From NCBI GenBank assembly GCA_964396385.1, contig CAYNFH010000040.1:1-34494 (forward strand): a DNA stretch of 34,494 nt, read 5' to 3'. Numbering within the stretch: the stretch's first letter is position 1; every line of letters begins with the position of its first letter. This document shows, one piece after another, positions 17,301 to 23,305 of this stretch. Below the pieces are notes generated by a model. That model was given only the letters and a program-made list of their open reading frames with translations, did no database searches and was not told the origin of the DNA. Source of the stretch: CAYNFH01 sp964396385 (lineage in GTDB: Bacteria; Armatimonadota; Chthonomonadetes; Chthonomonadales; CAJBBX01). The translations under genes were made by a program, and so were the position numbers.

Positions 17301-17604
17301 GCCTCAGGACGCCGGGCGGCGGCGGTTCTTCCTGCAGGACAGGGCGGAGATCAAGCGGTTCGGTCTCGTGACCGGCGTCGAGTCAGGGGCGGAGATGGTC
17401 AAACCGGTCAATCCCACGGAGCATGAGCAGACCATGCGCGCCGTGGTGGAGGCGGTGGCTCGCGCGGTGCGCGGAATTCTCTCGGCGGCCATCCTCCCCA
17501 CTCCCGGCCTGCACTGCGCCCATTGCGACTACGGAGACTGCTGCCGCACATCGCTGGACCACTCGCACGACGGAGAGCCATTTGAGTTGATGGTTGACGG
17601 CTGA
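14344..17604 (+). CDS. AddB-like helicase/exonuclease subunit with Fe-S PD-(D/E)XK nuclease
   Basis: A 1086-residue protein resembling AddB/RexB, the second subunit of the double-strand-break-resecting AddAB complex. The GTG at 14344 has GTGGAG seven bases upstream; the longer open frame from 14107 overlaps the divergent TPR gene and has no domain. Walker A is G19-P-A-G-S-G-K-T26. A degenerate UvrD-like helicase region follows. The nuclease domain at the C terminus shows GAIDRVD, D944-Y-K946 and QLPLY. The 4Fe-4S ligands match AddB spacing: C771 (TCPFRHW), then C1058-x2-C1061-x5-C1067. Residues about 272-347 are a low-complexity insert encoded by heptad and octad repeats. The last residues LMVDG plus the stop are encoded inside another heptad repeat. 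No addA gene is visible in the window, so whether it partners AddA or acts alone is open. Confidence 0.85.
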   Translation: MEQIGASPKPPAVVIVGPAGSGKTATCIERLKAQPARSLLAVPSARYAERLREIYPDAPGEAILPFGALVTRLAGVEPTNLATPAFRRLALAEAVNRDVTREAYFGAMRDVPGFSRALAEIISELKLSCVTPEILLQSAETAVHELGNRAFLRKAEEISKVFSTYNSLLAEHSLLDADDVVAAATSRVVARKPLPGRLKTLHVDGFHRLSLAWRRLLAALSARGVQVTVTLTYEDDRPLLFAATARTLQSLRSEFTVTEEPLPARHADTHSPLNTLERRIWAPSLGAAVGAGRRPGPDSALTIHDSRLTTPESGPEHLNTRTPEHPADSGPSPLTSHLSPESPHHPPLLLFDAPNAYAECEMVARALRREREATACAWSDYAVVLRSPAEYAPTLRSVFEKLGVPVALPPVERLIDSRTVRSLALLGRVFLSGWQRDEVVALLKCALAGERLAVDTLFSRARKQAVREGREAWLRLAGRKGTEAASRLLARVAELEMGFDGPGRHASELAQRLRQAAGELGLHDEDGSLRYALRIADEVAAAAGLIGSGKMDFRTFYSAVSAAWSGASYSPPAPRDAVRVSDPYDIREARPRIAAVMGLIERGFPRRVAEDPFLRDDERIALAAAGLVGLEQRSERADEERLLFYLAVTAPSERLILSFPRAGDESDTLPSFFLDEVHAALGRVPAVVRTLADVAPIPEECTSSRDHLLAACAALGEAGQVEDGPDRAAVAEVLATRGRPRLPRLERPELKSVYGATRRFGVTEIETYNTCPFRHWMQYGMDARPEADGAGPADRGALYHRALSRHHRKSPSPSEETDPVDVDALCRSLIEELSDCLSAASVDARPHRRMLLERYLTEALAAFARREALLRPRFGLAPTHFELAFGMDSAAADEEGEPGREYDAASTGAPLVITPPDGGGPIHLAGAIDRVDLTPDGSRALLMDYKTGATATYRQMSEGQSLQLPLYFLALEQLWGKEALGACYDSPQDAGRRRFFLQDRAEIKRFGLVTGVESGAEMVKPVNPTEHEQTMRAVVEAVARAVRGILSAAILPTPGLHCAHCDYGDCCRTSLDHSHDGEPFELMVDG
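15244..15363. repeat. Three tandem repeat blocks inside the AddB-like gene
   Basis: TCACGAC heptads (15244-15274), CTGAACAC octads (15287-15320) and TCACCTC heptads (15336-15363), separated by GGAATCCGGCCC and GGATTCCGGCCCC spacers. They encode ALTIHDSRLTTP, then EHLNTRTPEHP, then PLTSHLSPE. Confidence 0.9.
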
Positions 17605-17710
17605 TGGTTGAAAGTAGGCTCTACGAAGCGGTACTGCCTACCTCTTGAGTAACTGCGAAGATCGAACGTAGCGTAACGGCTCCGGCCTTCAACCTTCAAC
17701 CTTCAACCAA
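17584..17710. repeat. Facing heptad repeats between convergent genes
   Basis: TTGATGG-type units (17587-17612) face TTCAACC units (17686-17710). The first contains the stop of the AddB-like gene and the second the stop of ppa. The arms share the complementary core GGTTGAA/TTCAACC and may fold as a bidirectional terminator. Confidence 0.75.
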
Positions 17711-18209
17711 CGGTGTACCTCGTAATCATCTCATGCGCTGCCGTCACGGAGTGCCAGCCCTCCACGTCCACCGCCTTGTCTTCCAGGTCCTTGTACACCT
17801 GGAAGAAGTGGTGGATCTCCTTCTTGCGGTGCTCTGACAGATCCGAGAGTCGCCGCACGTGCTCGAACCGGGGGTCGTGCGCAAACACAGCGATCACCTT
17901 GTCGTCCGGCCCCTTGTCGTCGTGCATTCGAAGCAAGCCCACCGGACGCGCGACCACGACGGTGCCCATCGCGATGGGATGACTGCTGAGCACCAGGATA
18001 TCCAGCGGGTCGCCGTCCTCAAACAGGGTGCTCGGGACGAAGCCGTAGTTGCAGGGGTAATAGAGCGGCGAGAAGAGCGTTCGGTCGAGCACAAACGCCC
18101 CCCACTCCGCGTGGTACTCCACCTTGTTGGAGCTGCCCTGCGAAATCTCGATGACGACGTTGACCTCGAACGGCGCCTTCGGCCCAACCGGTATCTGTGC
18201 CAGGTTCAT
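17703..18209 (-). CDS. ppa: Inorganic pyrophosphatase, family I
   Basis: A 168-residue soluble family I pyrophosphatase, hydrolysing PPi to two phosphates with Mg2+. Active-site residues fall at the same numbers as in the E. coli enzyme: K29, E31, R43, Y55-region (CNYGFVP), D65-G-D67-P-L-D70 and D102. The length is standard. It lies 35 bp downstream of pyrG on the same strand and is probably co-transcribed; removing the PPi made by nucleotide-using enzymes makes sense next to a nucleotide synthesis gene. The stop codon and the leader before the ATG both lie inside heptad repeats. The bases before the ATG (GGTGATGGTTGAGGG) derive from the repeat and must provide the ribosome binding site. It is convergent with the AddB-like gene. 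Confidence 0.96.
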   Translation of the reverse strand: MNLAQIPVGPKAPFEVNVVIEISQGSSNKVEYHAEWGAFVLDRTLFSPLYYPCNYGFVPSTLFEDGDPLDILVLSSHPIAMGTVVVARPVGLLRMHDDKGPDDKVIAVFAHDPRFEHVRRLSDLSEHRKKEIHHFFQVYKDLEDKAVDVEGWHSVTAAHEMITRYTVG

Positions 18210-18262
18210 CCCTCAACCATCACCAATCACCTAACCATCAACCATCAACCATCAACTAACTC
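18208..18262. repeat. ACCATCA heptad repeat between pyrG and ppa
   Basis: AACCATC units, at first degenerate then three perfect copies, fill the gap between pyrG and ppa. They contain the pyrG stop and the ribosome-site region of ppa. Confidence 0.85.
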
Positions 18263-19915
18263 CGGCAGCGGCTGCTGTCCCAGCTCGTGGTGTTCGCGCC
18301 GCAGTCGGAAGGGCCGCTGAGAGCGCGCCACCGCCGCCTCGATGACGCCGCGGAAGAGCGGGTGCGCGCGATTGGGGCGCGACTTGAACTCCGGATGGAA
18401 CTGGGTAGCGATGAAGAACCGGTGCTTGGGGATCTCCACGATCTCCACGAGGCGGTAGTCCGGCGAGATGCCGGAGCAGACCATCCCGTGCTTCTTGAGG
18501 ATCTCCCGGTAGTCGTTATTCAGTTCATAGCGGTGCCGGTGGCGCTCGTACACGTGGCTGGTCCCGTACAGCCGCTCCGCCAGGGAGCCTATCTCAAGCT
18601 GGCAGCGGAAGGCCCCCAGCCGCATGCTGGCGCCCATGTCTTCTACTTGCTTCTGCTCCGGAAGAATATGGATGACGGGATGCTGCGCGTGGGGGTCGCA
18701 CTCCTCGGTCTGTGCCCCCTTCAGCCGGCAGACATTGCGGGCGAACTCGATGACCGCCATCTGCATGCCGTAGCAGAGGCCCAGGTACGGGATCTGACGC
18801 TCCCGGGCGAAGCGGACGGCATTGATCTTCCCCTCCACGCCGCGGGCGCCGAACCCGCCGGCCACCACAATGGCATCCAGGTCAGAGAGCCGCGCCTCCA
18901 CCTCATCCGCTTCCAGAGTTTCGCTGTCGATAAAGTGGATGTTGACCCGGGCGTTGTTGGCGATGCCGCCGTGCCGGAGCGCCTCCGCCACGGAGATGTA
19001 GGCGTCGCCGTTGCCGGTGTACTTGCCCACGATGGCCACGGAGACCTCGAAGTTTGGCCGCTTGATCCGCTCGATAATCTGCTCCCACTCCCCCAGGTTC
19101 GGCTCGTGGTCCGGCAGCCCCAGCCGGCGGATCACCAGGCTGGCAAGGCCGGACTCTTCGTAGCGGAGCGGCACCTCGTAGATGGTCTCCACGTCCATCG
19201 CCTCGATCACGGCCTCCTTGTCCACGTCGCAGAAGAGGCTGATCTTCTCCTTCATGTCGTCGGACAGGGGCTGCTTGGTGCGGCAGATGAGCACGTCCGG
19301 CTGGATGCCCATCTCGCGCAGCTTCATGACGGAGTGCTGCGTGGGCTTGGTCTTGATCTCGCCCCACGGTCCCACGTTGGGGATGAGGGTGACGTGGATG
19401 TAGAGGCAGTTGGCGGGCCCCACGTCCTTGCGGAACTGGCGGAGCGCCTCCACGAAGATCTGGCCCTCGATGTCGCCCACGGTGCCGCCGATCTCCGCGA
19501 TGACCACGTCCGCTCCGTCATGCTGGCCTACCTGAACGATGCGCTCCTTGATCTCGTTGGTAACGTGGGGGATCATCTGCACCGTGGCGCCCAGATAGTC
19601 GCCGCGACGCTCCTTGGCGATAACCTCGCTGTAGACCTTGCCGGTCGTAATGGAAGATCCGCTGGTGAGGTTCACGTCAATGAACCGCTCGTAGTGGCCC
19701 AGGTCCAGGTCGGTCTCGGCGCCGTCGTCCGTGACGAAGACCTCGCCGTGCTGGTAGGGGTTCATGGTGCCGGCGTCGACGTTGATGTAGGGGTCGAGCT
19801 TCTGGACGGTGACGGTGAGCCCGCGGTTGCGGAGTAGCCGGCCCAGGCTGGCGGTCGTGATGCCCTTCCCGATGGAGCTCACAACACCGCCCGTGACGAA
19901 TATGAACTTTGTCAT
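18245..19915 (-). CDS. pyrG: CTP synthase (glutamine-hydrolysing)
   Basis: CTP synthase amidates UTP to CTP using ATP and glutamine. The protein has 556 residues. The N-terminal synthetase domain opens with MTKFIFVTGGVVSSIGKGITTASLG and contains the Mg/UTP-binding DPYINVDAGTMNPYQHGEVFV block. The class I glutamine amidotransferase domain carries the nucleophile C381 (GLCYGMQ) and the H507-P-E509 pair (QFHPEF). The ATG at 19915 overlaps the stop of the nucleotidyltransferase gene (ATGA), with a GAGG-containing site upstream. The last residues, ELVDG plus stop, are encoded by the first units of a heptad repeat, so the enzyme's natural C terminus appears to have been remodelled. It is third in an operon whose leader looks like a CTP-sensing attenuator. 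Confidence 0.98.
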   Translation of the reverse strand: MTKFIFVTGGVVSSIGKGITTASLGRLLRNRGLTVTVQKLDPYINVDAGTMNPYQHGEVFVTDDGAETDLDLGHYERFIDVNLTSGSSITTGKVYSEVIAKERRGDYLGATVQMIPHVTNEIKERIVQVGQHDGADVVIAEIGGTVGDIEGQIFVEALRQFRKDVGPANCLYIHVTLIPNVGPWGEIKTKPTQHSVMKLREMGIQPDVLICRTKQPLSDDMKEKISLFCDVDKEAVIEAMDVETIYEVPLRYEESGLASLVIRRLGLPDHEPNLGEWEQIIERIKRPNFEVSVAIVGKYTGNGDAYISVAEALRHGGIANNARVNIHFIDSETLEADEVEARLSDLDAIVVAGGFGARGVEGKINAVRFARERQIPYLGLCYGMQMAVIEFARNVCRLKGAQTEECDPHAQHPVIHILPEQKQVEDMGASMRLGAFRCQLEIGSLAERLYGTSHVYERHRHRYELNNDYREILKKHGMVCSGISPDYRLVEIVEIPKHRFFIATQFHPEFKSRPNRAHPLFRGVIEAAVARSQRPFRLRREHHELGQQPLPELVDG

Positions 19916-20424
19916 TGGCCCGCCTCTCCTCTCTCTTCTAGAATCGCCTCCAATTCAGCGATCGCCTGCAGGTCCTTGGGCCTGCCGGCAGCGCGCTTGA
20001 TCTGAATCAAGCGCTCCAGGTCGACGCAATAGTACCGAGCACCAAAGGCGTCCATCAGCGCAGACTGCGGCCAGAGGTCCTCATACGTGCCTCCTCCTGC
20101 CACCTCTCCCAGAAGATCGATGTCGCCCAGTCGCGTCCGGAGCGTGAAGTTTAGTCCTCGTGCGAGAGTCTTCGCGTCCCACTTGAATGGCAGGCCAGGC
20201 GGCGCTCCCCGCAGGTATGGCTCAAATGGCGTCAGAGCACCCACTAACCTCTCCATGTTATCCGAAGAGCGCCGATACACGATATCGAGGTCGAGCGTCA
20301 GCCGGGCGGAGCCGTGCATTATGGCGGCAACCCCTCCTATGACAATGAACTCGACTTGCGCGTCGGATAGGAGCTTAAGGAGGTGCGGCACCTCAGTGAC
20401 TACGAACTTGTTCGCTTCCGACAC
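19912..20424 (-). CDS. Nucleotidyltransferase-fold protein
   Basis: A 170-residue protein of the nucleotidyltransferase superfamily (AbiEii/MNT-like). The core motif is G30-G-V-A-A-I-M-H-G-S followed by T-L-D45-L-D47-I, with a third acidic strand D101-I-D103-L-L-G-E. The C-terminal helix LERLIQIKRAAGRPKDLQAIAELE is typical of stand-alone members. Such proteins transfer NMP groups to protein or RNA; several are toxins or anti-toxins, many are uncharacterised. The GTG at 20424 lies 25 bp inside the 3' end of the 67-aa gene, and the stop overlaps the pyrG start, so all three are probably translationally coupled. The fold is well supported. The target and nucleotide are unknown. Confidence 0.82.
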   Translation of the reverse strand: MSEANKFVVTEVPHLLKLLSDAQVEFIVIGGVAAIMHGSARLTLDLDIVYRRSSDNMERLVGALTPFEPYLRGAPPGLPFKWDAKTLARGLNFTLRTRLGDIDLLGEVAGGGTYEDLWPQSALMDAFGARYYCVDLERLIQIKRAAGRPKDLQAIAELEAILEERGEAGQ

Positions 20425-20603
20425 GCCGTGCCCCGTATCTCGTGAGCGAATCTCATGAGACCCATCAACTGCTCTATCCGCTGCTCCACTGTCAGCTTCA
20501 GATTCTCACGGATGAGGGTGCGGTCGACGTCCTTCTTGAAGGCCTCAATGACCGGATCTGGCTCGAACCCGGCGGACCGGAGGATCTCTTCTCTCGTCTT
20601 CAT
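20400..20603 (-). CDS. Small helical protein paired with the nucleotidyltransferase
   Basis: A 67-residue hydrophilic protein, predicted mostly helical, with the pattern DPVIEAFKKDVDRTLIRENLKLTVEQRIEQLMGLMRFAHEIR. I recognise this pattern (K-x-D-V-D-R-T-L-x-R-E-N-L) as a small hypothetical that often precedes nucleotidyltransferase genes of the downstream type; this is from memory, not a search. The ATG at 20603 is preceded by GAGGGG with eight bases spacing. It overlaps the next gene by 25 bp. It may be a partner or antitoxin-like regulator, but no DNA-binding motif is visible. It is the first gene of the operon that includes pyrG and ppa. Confidence 0.7.
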   Translation of the reverse strand: MKTREEILRSAGFEPDPVIEAFKKDVDRTLIRENLKLTVEQRIEQLMGLMRFAHEIRGTACRKRTSS

Positions 20604-20678
20604 AAGAGCTACCCCTCTCGCCCCTAAACAAACGAGACCCCGCTCCCCTGAAGTGGGGGCGGGGTCTGTCCTTAGCCC
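20604..20678 (-). promoter_or_regulatory. Putative CTP-responsive attenuator leader (GGGC start plus terminator hairpin) of the pyrG operon
   Basis: The predicted 75-nt leader begins GGGCUAAGG. Within it is a GC hairpin at 20666-20636 (GACCCCGC pairing with GCGGGGUC, then CCCC with GGGG, one bulged A, loop ACUUCA) followed by the U-rich UCGUUUGUUUAG. This is the arrangement of the B. subtilis pyrG leader. There, low CTP causes polymerase to add extra Gs before C4, and the G tract pairs with the pyrimidine-rich terminator strand to prevent termination. Here the 5' strand of the stem is nearly all C. The same hairpin can also terminate read-through from the lipoprotein gene upstream. The regulation is inferred, not seen. 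Confidence 0.62.
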
Positions 20679-20683
20679 TTTCT

Positions 20684-20712
20684 ATTATACGATCCGGCCG
20701 GGCCGGAATCAA
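20684..20712 (-). promoter_or_regulatory. Sigma-70-type promoter of the pyrG operon
   Basis: On the minus strand, TTGATT (20712-20707) and a perfect TATAAT (20689-20684) are separated by 17 bp. The predicted start is the first G of GGGC at 20678, six bases past the -10. It lies in the gap directly after the stop of the upstream lipoprotein gene. Confidence 0.75.
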
Positions 20713-20715
20713 GCG

Positions 20716-20940
20716 CTACCTGGCGGAGTCTCGGGCGCCCGTGGGCGGCCCCGGTGTAGCCGGGGTGCCGGCCCTATCGGCGCCGACACTGCCTTTGCCC
20801 CGGCCGGCCGGGTGGAACGGTCCGGTGTAGTAGCCGGCCTCCGCCTTCTCTTCGTTGTGCGAGCAGCCGGCCAGGCCCGCTACTGCCGCGGGCAGCAGGG
20901 CGGCCAAGACGGCCACGCACAGTGCAGTACGTGCTCTCAT
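20716..20940 (-). CDS. Small lipoprotein with YYTGPF motif (unit 1)
   Basis: A 74-residue predicted lipoprotein. The ATG at 20940 follows GGGAG by eight bases; an upstream in-frame start at 20976 would overlap the pseudopilin gene. Signal peptide residues 1-25 end in the lipobox LAGC, lipidated C26. The short mature chain carries Y37-Y-T-G-P-F-H-P-A-G and is otherwise glycine, proline and alanine rich and probably disordered. The motif is shared with three other small proteins in this cluster. It lies directly downstream of a pseudopilin gene (32 bp) and before the pyrG promoter. I do not recognise the family; a pilin-associated accessory or assembly role is a guess from context. Confidence 0.75.
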   Translation of the reverse strand: MRARTALCVAVLAALLPAAVAGLAGCSHNEEKAEAGYYTGPFHPAGRGKGSVGADRAGTPATPGPPTGARDSAR

Positions 20941-20972
20941 CTGAGCTCTCCCATTCGCGCAGCGTAAGCCGC

Positions 20973-21770
20973 TCACTTGTCTGCCGAGAAAAACTCCTCG
21001 TAGTAGCAGCCTGCAGAGTCGACGGCCAGGTGGCGCTCCGGATTCTTTGTAACGTACTTGGAGTGGCCGTCCAGGAAGCTGAAGTTCCCCCCGCTCCCCT
21101 TGTGGCGGAACTGCGCCTCGCAGCCGAAGGCGGTACCCAACCGGAGCCCTCCCGGGCTCGAACCCTTGCGCACGAGGGTGAAGGAGTCGCCGATGTTGGC
21201 CGTTCTGGCGGGCGAGACAACCCCGGCCAGGCTCTCCGTGTACGAGTAGTCGCTGCCCGGGTAGTAAAGATGAGGATCGGACGGCGTGCAGCCATTGGAT
21301 ACCAGGTGGAACGCGACACCATAATGGGCCAGGAAGCCATCATGGTTCGGGCCGTAGGTTGTGCCCGTCGGGATCCATGTGTTGGACCCGCTGCCGGGAC
21401 TCCCGTCCCCGTCACAGTCGGCCTGGTCCATCGCCTGCGCGGTGGCGGAGGCGCTGAAGGAGGGGCAGAAGAGGATCTGCTGGTTCTTGATGTAGGGCTG
21501 GATGAGGTTGACCCAGCAGTTCGGGATCTGCACGTCGATGGGATAGAGCTTGCGGTTTACAACGCACCACGGAATGATGGTTTCGTCGTAATCTTGCGAG
21601 TACATGAGCTGCCCGAGCGCGATCTGTTTGGTGTTGGAGAGACAGCTTGTGGCGCGGGCCTGCTCCCGGGCCTGGGCAAAGACAGGGAACAGAATAGCTG
21701 CGAGTATCGCGATAATGGCGATGACCACAAGCAGCTCGATGAGCGTGAACGCTCGCTTCCGGACGAACAT
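20973..21770 (-). CDS. Type IV pseudopilin-like protein with H-X9-DG C-terminal motif (unit 1)
   Basis: A 265-residue protein with a type III (prepilin) signal: short basic leader MFVRKRA, cleavage expected after A7, then FTLIELLVVIAIIAILAAILFPVF with the methylation-site phenylalanine and E at +5. S-N-T-K-Q-I-A-L-G-Q-L-M-Y-S-Q-D-Y-D-E-T follows, typical of the large DUF1559/H-X9-DG group. A D118-C-D-G-D-G123 loop looks like a D-x-D-x-D-G calcium site. The C terminus has HKGSGGNFSFLDGHSKYV, the H-X9-DG-type motif, then a tail ending FFSADK shared with unit 3. GGGAGG precedes the ATG. Such proteins are minor-pilin-like, exported and inner-membrane anchored. The specific role is unknown. Confidence 0.92.
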   Translation of the reverse strand: MFVRKRAFTLIELLVVIAIIAILAAILFPVFAQAREQARATSCLSNTKQIALGQLMYSQDYDETIIPWCVVNRKLYPIDVQIPNCWVNLIQPYIKNQQILFCPSFSASATAQAMDQADCDGDGSPGSGSNTWIPTGTTYGPNHDGFLAHYGVAFHLVSNGCTPSDPHLYYPGSDYSYTESLAGVVSPARTANIGDSFTLVRKGSSPGGLRLGTAFGCEAQFRHKGSGGNFSFLDGHSKYVTKNPERHLAVDSAGCYYEEFFSADK

Positions 21771-21846
21771 TTCTTAGCCTCCCACATGAAATGAATTACA
21801 GTGACAGAAACGACTACGGCCGGCGGGCACGGACGCCCGCCACGGG

Positions 21847-22113
21847 TCATGTCCTGGCGGAATCCGCGCCGCCGGCCGGCCTCGGCGGCGCAGACGGATG
21901 GAAGTCGGGCGGCGGAGCGGCTCGTGATCCATCCTCGTTGCCCCACATATTCGGATTGCCCTTCTGGTGCATGGGCCCCGTGTAGTAGAACGTATTGCCC
22001 GATGGCGCAGGGGTCTCGCGAGGTGGATGCAGGAACCTGGCCCAGAGGATCGCCGCCACGAATAGCGTAAGAACCAGAGCTGCGCCTATGATGGGACCTC
22101 GCCGGTTCTCCAT
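21847..22113 (-). CDS. Small single-pass membrane protein with YYTGPM motif (unit 2, second small gene)
   Basis: An 88-residue protein with a strong ribosome site (GAGGAG) before the ATG. One transmembrane helix (about 8-26, IIGAALVLTLFVAAILWA) follows a short basic N terminus, so the C-terminal part should be periplasmic. There T42-F-Y-Y-T-G-P-M-H-Q-K-G-N-P-N-M-W-G-N-E-D-G carries the conserved motif in its longest form, nearly identical to the unit 3 protein. The rest is proline and alanine rich. It lies 16 bp downstream of a lipoprotein with the same motif, suggesting tandem duplication with a change of anchor. No known family recognised. Confidence 0.75.
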   Translation of the reverse strand: MENRRGPIIGAALVLTLFVAAILWARFLHPPRETPAPSGNTFYYTGPMHQKGNPNMWGNEDGSRAAPPPDFHPSAPPRPAGGADSART

Positions 22114-22129
22114 GGTGATCTCCTCTTCC

Positions 22130-22324
22130 CTACGGCGGCGCTTGAGCCTTGCCGGGGCCTGCTCCCTTCGGCTTCATGGGCCCGGTATAGTACTGGCTCG
22201 CGCCTGACGGAGTCGGGGCTTCTTCCCGGCTGTGGCAGCCGGCCAGCACCGGCGCGGCCAGGGCCAGAACGACCACAGCGACAAGCGCGCGCCGCTGACT
22301 CAGCCGCCATCGTCTAGACAGCAT
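22130..22324 (-). CDS. Small lipoprotein with YYTGPM motif (unit 2, first small gene)
   Basis: A 64-residue predicted lipoprotein. GGAGG lies eight bases before the ATG. A basic N terminus and hydrophobic stretch (13-26) end in the lipobox LAGC with C30. The mature part is only about 35 residues and contains Q44-Y-Y-T-G-P-M-K-P-K-G-A-G-P-G. It lies 27 bp downstream of a pseudopilin gene and 16 bp upstream of a membrane protein with the same motif. No known family recognised. Confidence 0.75.
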   Translation of the reverse strand: MLSRRWRLSQRRALVAVVVLALAAPVLAGCHSREEAPTPSGASQYYTGPMKPKGAGPGKAQAPP

Positions 22325-22351
22325 TGCCCATCCCTCCGTTAGCCGGTTTCG

Positions 22352-23185
22352 CTAGTGGTCCCCGGTAAGGTAATGCCAGAAGAAGAAACCGTTGTTGTTA
22401 TCTACGTAGCGCTGGATGTTGCCGTGCACATACTTGGAGTGGCCATCCAGGAAGCTGAAGTTGCCGCCGCTGCCCTTGTGGGCGTAGGCGCCTTCGCATC
22501 CAAACGCAATCCCGATGGCATTGGCAGTCGTGATCTTGCCGGTGTAGCCATCGCCGATGTTGGTGGTCTCCGCGGGCCGGACGATGCTGGCCAGCGTGCG
22601 AGACTGGAATACATACTGCCCGTTCAAGCTTGTCCAGCCTGTGCCGGGGAAGTCGTAGTATGCGTCGTCCGCGCTCGTGCCGCTGCCTCCGACGAGCGGG
22701 AAGGCGATGCCGTAGTGGGAAAGATATCCGGCGCCGCCGCCGTAGTTAGGAAACGTGCTATCCGGCGGCACCCAGCCGTTGGAGCCGCTGCCGGGGCTGC
22801 CGTCGCCGTCGCAGTCCGCCATGTCCATTGCTCTGGCAAGGTTTGCATCGCTATGGGACGGGCAGAACATGATGTTGTAGTTCTTGATGTAGGGCTGCAG
22901 CAGGAAAGACCATACGGTGGGGACCGCAGCCGCTGCCGTGGTGCAAGCCCCTGGAAAGGCTGATTTGCGCGGGCAGTTGCGCCACGGCACGATGGTCTCG
23001 TCGTAGTCCTCGCCGTACATCAACTGGGCCAGCGCGATCTGCTTGGTGTTGCTCAAGCAGGCGGTGGTGCGCGCCGCCTCGCGGGCCTGGGCAAAAACCG
23101 GGAAAAGGATGGCTGCCAGGATCGCGATAATGGCGATAACCACGAGCAGCTCGATAAGCGTAAACGCTCGCTTCCGGACGAACAT
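22352..23185 (-). CDS. Type IV pseudopilin-like protein with H-X9-DG C-terminal motif (unit 2)
   Basis: A 277-residue paralogue of the unit 1 protein, with the same MFVRKRA|FTLIE prepilin start and identical first 36 residues. C-L-S-N-T-K-Q-I-A-L-A-Q-L-M-Y-G-E-D-Y-D-E-T-I-V-P-W follows. A D124-C-D-G-D-G129 loop followed by SPGSGSN matches unit 1. The C terminus has AHKGSGGNFSFLDGHSKYV. The tail (YVDNNNGFFFWHYLTGDH) differs from units 1 and 3. A GGAGG site precedes the ATG. No terminator is visible in the 120 bp between it and the unit 3 small gene, so it is probably in the same transcript. Confidence 0.92.
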   Translation of the reverse strand: MFVRKRAFTLIELLVVIAIIAILAAILFPVFAQAREAARTTACLSNTKQIALAQLMYGEDYDETIVPWRNCPRKSAFPGACTTAAAAVPTVWSFLLQPYIKNYNIMFCPSHSDANLARAMDMADCDGDGSPGSGSNGWVPPDSTFPNYGGGAGYLSHYGIAFPLVGGSGTSADDAYYDFPGTGWTSLNGQYVFQSRTLASIVRPAETTNIGDGYTGKITTANAIGIAFGCEGAYAHKGSGGNFSFLDGHSKYVHGNIQRYVDNNNGFFFWHYLTGDH

Positions 23186-23305
23186 TTGTTACCCTCCAAA
23201 CAGAGCAAAAGTGTGTGCCAACTCGAAGCAGCGGGTGCGCGGATAGGCGCGCCCTATGTGGTGACGCAGGCGGACGCGCCACTATCTGAATCCGGCGCCG
23301 CTCGC

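Noticed and set aside
18287..19837. 516-residue plus-strand open frame over pyrG
   Set aside because: Antisense to an unmistakable CTP synthase; composition is rich in H, D, V, L as expected for a shadow frame.
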